DNA of 9,065 nt from an uncultured bacterium (GTDB lineage Bacteria > Cyanobacteriota > Vampirovibrionia > Gastranaerophilales > Gastranaerophilaceae), in the NCBI GenBank assembly GCA_902782905.1, contig CACZPB010000090.1, forward strand, positions 1 to 9,065. Reading direction: 5' to 3'. The notes under the pieces are model-generated. The model was not told the DNA's origin, made no database searches, and saw only the letters and a list, made by a program, of their open reading frames with translations. Positions 1 to 4,222 of the stretch are shown here, piece by piece. A program made the translations under genes and the position numbers. How positions within the stretch are numbered: position 1 is the first letter of the stretch; each line of letters begins with the position of its first letter.

Positions 1-1208
1 AAGAGCTCCAAGACGCAAGCGGAAATGTTGCAAAATTTGTATACAAAATTATCACGGACGCAATAGATGCTAATGCATCAGATATCCATATTGAGCCAAG
101 ACTAAGTTATTATGTAGTTAGAGTACGTACAGACGGCATATTGAAAAAAGTTCTTGATATTCCGGGAAGTATTGAGCAGGCTGTAATCACACGTTTCAAG
201 GTTCTTGCAAGAATGAACATTGCGGAGCACAGACGTCCGCAAGACGGTACTTTTTCTATAAAATATAACGACAGAATGTACGATTTTCGTATAAATACTT
301 TGCCTGTCTCAGGAAAAGAAAAAGTTGTTATACGTATCTTAGCACCTGCCGTCAGCCTGAAAGCATCCGGAGAAAAAATGATTATTCCCGGAGCATCAGA
401 TGATGATATAAAAAAAATTCACGATATGGTTCAGTGTCCGAACGGAATTATTTTAACATCCGGTCCGACCGGTTCCGGTAAAACAACAACTCTTTACACA
501 ATCTTAAAATCATTAAACAAAGAAGATGTCAATATAACAACAATTGAAGACCCGATAGAAATTAAATTGGAAGGGATTAATCAGTCTCAAGTTAACCCAA
601 AGGCAGATATCACGTTTGCTTCTTGTATGAGAGCCATATTAAGACAAGACCCTGATATTATACTCGTCGGAGAAATTCGTGACTTTGAAACACTGGAAGT
701 TGCAATCTCAGCAGCTCTTACAGGGCACTTGGTACTCAGCACCGTTCACACAAACTCCGCTGCTGCAACAGTCACACGACTTATTGAAATGGGCGCAAAA
801 GACTATCTTGTATCGTCTACACTTACAGGAGTAATTGCGCAGCGTCTTGTAAGAAAACTTTGTAACAAATGCAAAGAGGCATATTTCCCGACAGAAGAAG
901 AAGTGAGACATATTACGACAGATCCTGATAAACAACAGCAGCTTTTAAAGACTAAGTTGTATAAAAAGAAAGGTTGCAAAGATTGCGGTTATTTAGGTTA
1001 TGACGGTCGTATGGGAATATATGAAGTCATGCCGATTACAAGAGAAATAAAAAGACTAATAGCTCAAGGAGCACACGATATTGAGATAGAAGAAACCGCA
1101 GTTGCGGCAGGTATGGTGACACTGAAAGATTCTTGTCTTAAGCATATAATAAACGGCGTCACTACAACCGGTGAATTTATAAGAGTTTTAGGTTATGCAA
1201 GTGACTAA
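1..1208 (+). CDS. pilB: Type IV pilus/type II secretion assembly ATPase (PilB/GspE family), 5'-truncated by the window edge
   Basis: Hexameric cytoplasmic ATPase that powers pilin polymerisation on the inner-membrane platform. The frame is open from base 3 and gives 401 visible residues. Family members have about 550-600, so the N-terminal domain and part of the linker lie outside the window. Hallmarks in order: ASDIHIEP (75-98) and VRTDG (about 120-137) of the N2 domain; Walker A GPTGSGKTT (from 462); Asp box TTIEDPIE (about 537-560); Walker B DPDIILVGEIRD (648-683); His box GHLVLSTVHTNS (723-758); and a zinc-binding tetracysteine pair, CNKC (861-872) and CKDC (975-986), followed by GRMGIYEVM. 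The tetracysteine points to PilB/GspE extension ATPases rather than PilT retraction motors. The TTG at 141 is internal and is not the start. The platform gene follows after 19 bases. PilB and GspE cannot be separated without the missing N-terminus and more of the locus. Confidence 0.95.
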   Translation, partial: ELQDASGNVAKFVYKIITDAIDANASDIHIEPRLSYYVVRVRTDGILKKVLDIPGSIEQAVITRFKVLARMNIAEHRRPQDGTFSIKYNDRMYDFRINTLPVSGKEKVVIRILAPAVSLKASGEKMIIPGASDDDIKKIHDMVQCPNGIILTSGPTGSGKTTTLYTILKSLNKEDVNITTIEDPIEIKLEGINQSQVNPKADITFASCMRAILRQDPDIILVGEIRDFETLEVAISAALTGHLVLSTVHTNSAAATVTRLIEMGAKDYLVSSTLTGVIAQRLVRKLCNKCKEAYFPTEEEVRHITTDPDKQQQLLKTKLYKKKGCKDCGYLGYDGRMGIYEVMPITREIKRLIAQGAHDIEIEETAVAAGMVTLKDSCLKHIINGVTTTGEFIRVLGYASD

Positions 1209-1227
1209 TTAAGAGGTTTAAAATAAA

Positions 1228-2427
1228 GTGCCAATATATTCATACAAAGCATTGAAAAAAGGAAAAGAGACAATAAAAGGTGAAGTTACAGCATCTAATA
1301 TAAAAGATGCCAGAGAAATCATCCGCAAAATGGGATTGGTTCCTACTCAGATTACCGAATATAATGATAACAAATTCAAAAAAAGAGACCAAATGCAAAA
1401 TTTGTCTCTTAGCGAGAAAATCGACTTCATCTCTACCTTGCAAATCTTGCTAACATCAGGTATTCCGGCTGTAGAATCACTTATGTTTATGGAACAGGAA
1501 GCTGCCAAAAAAAAGATAAGGGATATGTCAAAAATCCTCAAAACACAAATTATGGCAGGTTCTACATTTGCAGATACTCTTGCAAGATATCCGAGTGTTT
1601 TCGGATACATCTTTATCGGTCTTGTAAAAGCCGGTGAAGAAGCCGGTGAACTTGAAAGAACATTGGGACGTATTAAAGACTTGCTGACAAAACAAGCAAA
1701 TGTTAAAAGCAAAGTTATTGGGACACTCATGTATCCGGCATTTGTTGTTGTGCTGGCATTTTTTATTTCAATTGTAATGCTTGTATTTGTATTTCCGGCA
1801 TTCAAGGAAATGTTTGAGCAACAGGATAAAGCACTGCCTCTAATTACATCGCTTATGATTGGAGCAGGAGATTACCTGAAACAATACTGGTTTACAATTC
1901 CAATCTTCCTAATTGCTTTTATTGCTTTTTGCTACATGATACTTCATTGGAAACCTGCGAAAGAATTTTTAGATAAAACCGTTCTAAAAATTCCTCTGCT
2001 TAATAACCTTATAATGTATTCTAACTACTCAAACTTTATGTCAGTTCTAAGCGTTTCGTACGAAGCTGGTATACCTGTAGTTGATTGTTTGCATCTGGCC
2101 GTTATTACATTAACAAACTCTGTTATGAGAAATAAAATGAGCGGAGCTATTGTCAAAGTCCAACAAGGTATGCAGCTTTCACAGGCTTTTAAGTCAACTA
2201 AGATAATGCCCAGAATGCTTCTTTTTATGATATCGACAGGTGAACAATCAGGTCGTCTGGGAGATATGCTTGACAAAGCTGTGAACTTTTTAGACAAAAC
2301 ATTAGATGGAATTATTGATACAGTTACAAAAATGGTAGAACCTGTAATGCTGATTGTTATTGGTGGTATTGTTCTTGTGATGGCACTTGCTCTATACTTA
2401 CCTCTGTTCCAATCATACATGACATAG
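1228..2427 (+). CDS. pilC: Type IV pilus/type II secretion inner-membrane platform protein (PilC/GspF)
   Basis: Polytopic inner-membrane protein on which the assembly ATPase acts to add pilin subunits. It has 399 residues, the normal size. The GTG start is supported by AAGAGG at 1211-1216 and by the N-terminus MPIYSYKALKKGK, which matches the conserved MPxYxYxA opening of the family. Two T2SSF domains are visible at about 66-190 and 267-392. They share an internally repeated motif: KAGEEAGELERTL (134-146) in the first and STGEQSGRLGDML (336-348) in the second. Hydrophobic membrane segments lie at about 170-191, 221-240 and 372-395. It sits 19 bases after the ATPase and 11 bases before the next gene, so it is part of the same operon. 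Nothing looks truncated. PilC and GspF are homologous, and the choice of name is inferred. Confidence 0.95.
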   Translation: MPIYSYKALKKGKETIKGEVTASNIKDAREIIRKMGLVPTQITEYNDNKFKKRDQMQNLSLSEKIDFISTLQILLTSGIPAVESLMFMEQEAAKKKIRDMSKILKTQIMAGSTFADTLARYPSVFGYIFIGLVKAGEEAGELERTLGRIKDLLTKQANVKSKVIGTLMYPAFVVVLAFFISIVMLVFVFPAFKEMFEQQDKALPLITSLMIGAGDYLKQYWFTIPIFLIAFIAFCYMILHWKPAKEFLDKTVLKIPLLNNLIMYSNYSNFMSVLSVSYEAGIPVVDCLHLAVITLTNSVMRNKMSGAIVKVQQGMQLSQAFKSTKIMPRMLLFMISTGEQSGRLGDMLDKAVNFLDKTLDGIIDTVTKMVEPVMLIVIGGIVLVMALALYLPLFQSYMT

Positions 2428-2438
2428 AAAGGTAAAAA

Positions 2439-2711
2439 ATGGAAGAAAAAACTAATGAATACGCCGCTTCGTGGAGTGAATTTGTTTACATAGAAACTGC
2501 TGAATATATTATTAAGGGATATGTTCATATGCCCAAAATAGTTAAGAAAAGCAGATTGTTAACTGAAATTTTAAATACTACCAAACAGTTTATTGCGGTT
2601 ACGGATTGTCAAATGGAATCTAAAATTTCACCTCAAAAAGAAATTGAAAAACACGATTTTATTGAAGTTAATATATCTTCCATACTTATTATGAGACCGA
2701 TAAATGAATAA
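2439..2711 (+). CDS. Small conserved protein resembling the DUF6812 family
   Basis: A 90-residue soluble protein with no signal peptide or membrane segment. The start is supported by GAAAGG at 2427-2432. The visible pattern is: ETAEYIIKGYVH (an edge-strand pair with a G-x-V/I-H motif), a short basic stretch, RLLTEILNTTKQFIAVTDC (L-x-x-x-L-N ... F-I-x-V-T-D), then a variable segment and a final strand VNISSILIMRPI. This agrees with my recollection of DUF6812 proteins, whose core reads roughly G-x-I/V-H ... R-L-x-D-x-L-N ... F-x-x-V-T-D and which are often encoded near motility or pilus genes. No function is established that I know of. The gene lies between pilC and the dehydrogenase and overlaps the latter by 8 bases, so translation of the two is probably coupled. 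A role in pilus assembly or its regulation is only suggested by position. Confidence 0.75.
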   Translation: MEEKTNEYAASWSEFVYIETAEYIIKGYVHMPKIVKKSRLLTEILNTTKQFIAVTDCQMESKISPQKEIEKHDFIEVNISSILIMRPINE

Positions 2712-3519
2712 AGTATATGTAATAACCGGCTCGACTTCCGGAATAGGAAAAGCTTTATTAAAAAAGATTTCCAAAGATAATGTTGTTTTTGCAGGGTATA
2801 GAAAGCATGAATTTTTGGATGAGCTGAATAATTTTTCTGATACTGTTTATCCGTTTTATATCGATTATGCAAATCCTTCTACCATAGAAAGTGCTGCACG
2901 CTATATATTAGAAAAAACGGATAAAATTGATACGCTCGTAAACATTGCAGGATGCGTAGTTGCAGGACCTGTTGAAAATTTAGATATTAATGAAGTAAGA
3001 AGACAGTTCGACGTTAATGTTTTTGGGCACTTGGAGCTCTCACAGCGACTAATTTCTAAACTTGAAGGCGGGAAAATAATCAACATAAGCTCTATGGCAA
3101 GCTTTGGAATTTTTCCTTTTATATCCCCTTATTGCGCTTCAAAAAAATGTTTGGACATGTTTTTTAACTCTCTTCTTGTCGAAAACAAAAAGGATATTAA
3201 AGTTATTTCAATAAAACCCGGGGTCATTGCCACACCGCTCTGGGGAAAATCAATTGAAGAAAATTCCAAATTTTTCGCAAGATACGGCGAATATTCAAAC
3301 GAAATGAAATATGTACTTGCTAATGCTCAAAAAAATGAGCAAGATGGACTATCAGAAGATAGGGTTGTAGAAGTTATTTTAAAAGCAGACCGCTCAAAAC
3401 GCCCTAAACTTTCTTATACAGTCGGAAGCGATGCTCTGGTTGCCTCAATCCTATCAAAATTGCCTCAAGGCTGGATTAATAATCTTATAAAACTTGGGAT
3501 AAAATTGAGAATAAACTAA
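2704..3519 (+). CDS. Classical short-chain dehydrogenase/reductase (SDR), 17beta-HSD/retinol-dehydrogenase-like
   Basis: NAD(P)-dependent oxidoreductase with a Rossmann fold; the substrate is unknown. The 271 residues carry the full classical SDR signature. The nucleotide-binding TGSTSGIG is at 8-15, NIAG at 80-83, and the catalytic Asn in DVNVFG (N105). The catalytic Ser is S130 in INISSMAS. The Y-x-x-x-K pair is Y143 and K147 in YCASK, followed by KPGVIATPLW (171-180). The C-terminal stretch KRPKLSYTVGSDA resembles the 17beta-hydroxysteroid-dehydrogenase-like SDR branch, which has this pattern after the substrate loop. The ATG at 2704 lies inside the last codons of the preceding gene (overlap ATGAATAA) and has only a weak ribosome binding site, which fits translational coupling. 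It is the last gene of the pilus operon, with a terminator 68 bases after its stop. A pilus role is not implied; SDRs often travel with unrelated genes. Confidence 0.93.
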   Translation: MNKVYVITGSTSGIGKALLKKISKDNVVFAGYRKHEFLDELNNFSDTVYPFYIDYANPSTIESAARYILEKTDKIDTLVNIAGCVVAGPVENLDINEVRRQFDVNVFGHLELSQRLISKLEGGKIINISSMASFGIFPFISPYCASKKCLDMFFNSLLVENKKDIKVISIKPGVIATPLWGKSIEENSKFFARYGEYSNEMKYVLANAQKNEQDGLSEDRVVEVILKADRSKRPKLSYTVGSDALVASILSKLPQGWINNLIKLGIKLRIN

Positions 3520-3529
3520 ATCCATTCAC

Positions 3530-3586
3530 TCGCTCCGCGCTCCTGCGGCGTTCCGTTTCGCTTTAGCTCCACTTCAGCTTCCTCTC
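3530..3586. other. GC- and pyrimidine-rich intergenic patch
   Basis: Between the SDR stop and its terminator lies a stretch of about 60 bases that is visibly richer in C, T and G than its surroundings and has very few A residues. It contains GCTCC three times (CGCTCCGC, GCGCTCCTG, TAGCTCCAC) and related GCTTCC and GTTCCG elements. A small CCGC/GCGG stem is possible. It does not continue the SDR frame, and I see no gene in it. It may be a degenerate dispersed repeat or a processed 3' UTR element, but nothing in the window is a second copy. Confidence 0.45.
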
Positions 3587-3615
3587 AGAAAAACAGTCCA
3601 CCGGACTTTTTTTCT
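3587..3615 (+). terminator. Intrinsic terminator of the pilus/SDR operon, probably bidirectional
   Basis: The core stem AGTCC/GGACT (3595-3599 with 3603-3607) has a three-base ACC loop and is followed by seven T residues (3607-3613). After one C/T mismatch the A tract upstream pairs with the T tract (3587-3593 with 3609-3615), so the same structure also gives a T-rich tail on the - strand. It lies 68 bases beyond the SDR stop and cleanly separates this operon from the next unit. Confidence 0.8.
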
Positions 3616-3634
3616 TCGGCAGAGTACAAAATTC

Positions 3635-3662
3635 AAAAAAAAAAGACCTTGTAAAACCAAGG
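3635..3662 (-). terminator. Stem-loop with a T10 tract on the - strand only (orphan terminator)
   Basis: The stem is CCTTG (3647-3651) with CAAGG (3658-3662) and a six-base loop. On the + strand it is preceded by ten A residues (3635-3644). Read on the - strand this is a hairpin followed, two bases later, by ten T residues, the layout of an intrinsic terminator for leftward transcription. On the + strand no T tract follows. No leftward coding gene is visible in the window, so it either ends an unannotated short RNA or antisense transcript, or is an extra block to transcription. Confidence 0.5.
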
Positions 3663-3744
3663 CCTGTCCGTTTAAATAAGAAGAGAGAGCTTTATGTTTT
3701 TTCTAAAAATCCTCAAGGAAAATTTTTGCTAGTTTGTTTTTATA

Positions 3745-3796
3745 TTTGTTACAAATCTTTACACACTCGACTAAAAGCATTAACTTTTGTAACAAT
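3745..3796. promoter_or_regulatory. Two TTGTNACAA palindromes, candidate operator pair
   Basis: TTGTTACAA (3746-3754) and TTGTAACAA (3787-3795) are exact reverse complements of each other, and each is itself a palindrome around a central base. Their centres are 41 bp apart, close to four helical turns, and both lie upstream of the TATAAT box at 3835. That fits two sites for one dimeric DNA-binding protein on the same face of the helix, or alternatively a long hairpin with a 32-base loop. The regulator is unknown. Confidence 0.4.
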
Positions 3797-3834
3797 ATTA
3801 GTAATTTTGCTAAAGTTTTTTTTAAAACTGCCGA

Positions 3835-3840
3835 TATAAT
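3835..3840 (+). promoter_or_regulatory. Consensus -10 box upstream of the two-gene unknown operon
   Basis: TATAAT occurs exactly 52 bases upstream of the ATG at 3893. No good -35 hexamer lies at 16-18 bp; the nearest partial match, TTGCTA (3807-3812), is 22 bp away. The region upstream is T-rich. Transcription would start near 3847 and leave a leader of about 46 bases. The poor -35 suggests either an activator-dependent promoter or a relaxed -35 requirement. Confidence 0.5.
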
Positions 3841-3869
3841 ACATGAATTAGTCTATTTAATTTAAATAA

Positions 3870-3892
3870 AAGAGGAGAAATCATAGTCTCTT
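3870..3892 (+). promoter_or_regulatory. Distant ribosome binding site with possible occluding hairpin
   Basis: AGAGGAG (3871-3877) is the only strong Shine-Dalgarno before the 103-residue gene, but it lies 15 bases from the ATG, against the usual 5-9. An in-frame TAG at 3884-3886 rules out an earlier start in this frame. AAGAG (3870-3874) can pair with CTCTT (3888-3892), and GAGA with TCTC, so the leader may fold around this site. Confidence 0.45.
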
Positions 3893-4204
3893 ATGGCAGA
3901 AGAAAAAAAGAATAATAACTATTTATATATGGCATCATACTGCTACGGGAACCAGTTCGCGACAAGCGGGCAAACTTCTGACGGGGAAGACAGAGCAGAA
4001 CGTTTCAAAAAACGACTTGAAGTGTTTGAAAATATTGAAAGTATATATGATGCAAAACAAGCGCTTGAAACTGATATACCGGTAAAAACTGCTCGAACAT
4101 CATTCAGTGTCGGAAACGCAAAAGTTTTTATTCTTAATACTGATAATATGGTTAGAATAAGTTTTTCTTCACCTGAAGAATTTATTGCATACAACTTCGT
4201 TTAA
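3893..4204 (+). CDS. Unrecognised 103-residue protein, first gene of a two-gene unit
   Basis: I do not recognise this protein. It begins MAEEKKNNNYLYMASYCYGNQ and has no signal peptide or membrane helix. Residues about 33-60 form a charged, probably helical stretch (DRAERFKKRLEVFENIESI, then DAKQALETD). The last 35 residues look like three short beta strands (TSFSV, AKVFILNT, MVRISF) ending in EEFIAYNFV. The ATG is fixed by an in-frame stop three codons upstream. It is preceded by its own -10 box and followed after 18 bases by the 831-residue gene with a strong ribosome binding site, so the two are almost certainly co-transcribed. Size and order would suit a chaperone, an immunity-type partner or a regulator of the large protein, but nothing in the sequence establishes any of these. 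Confidence 0.75.
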   Translation: MAEEKKNNNYLYMASYCYGNQFATSGQTSDGEDRAERFKKRLEVFENIESIYDAKQALETDIPVKTARTSFSVGNAKVFILNTDNMVRISFSSPEEFIAYNFV

Positions 4205-4222
4205 AAACATAAGGAGATAATA

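Noticed and set aside
141..143. TTG at 141 as the start of the pilus ATPase gene
   Set aside because: The frame is open back to base 3 and encodes conserved family motifs (ASDIHIEP, VRTDG) upstream of it, so the real start is outside the window.
1347..1805. Open frame on the - strand inside pilC (and similar - strand frames in other genes)
   Set aside because: It lies opposite a well-conserved gene, has no ribosome site or recognisable motif, and is explained by codon bias of the + strand gene.
3694..3732. Twelve-codon open frame (M-F-F-L-K-I-L-K-E-N-F-C) as a leader peptide
   Set aside because: The ribosome site is weak, it lies upstream of the consensus -10 box, and short frames of this kind are expected by chance in AT-rich DNA.
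3703..3732. Imperfect inverted repeat CTAAAAATCC ... GGAAAATTTTTGCTAG
   Set aside because: Only two GC pairs hold the stem, and the rest is A/T pairing that arises readily in this composition.
3520..3892. tRNA, other structured RNA or CRISPR array in the intergenic gaps
   Set aside because: No cloverleaf, no T-loop GGTTCRA-type box, and no regularly spaced direct repeats are visible in either this gap or 6719-6939.
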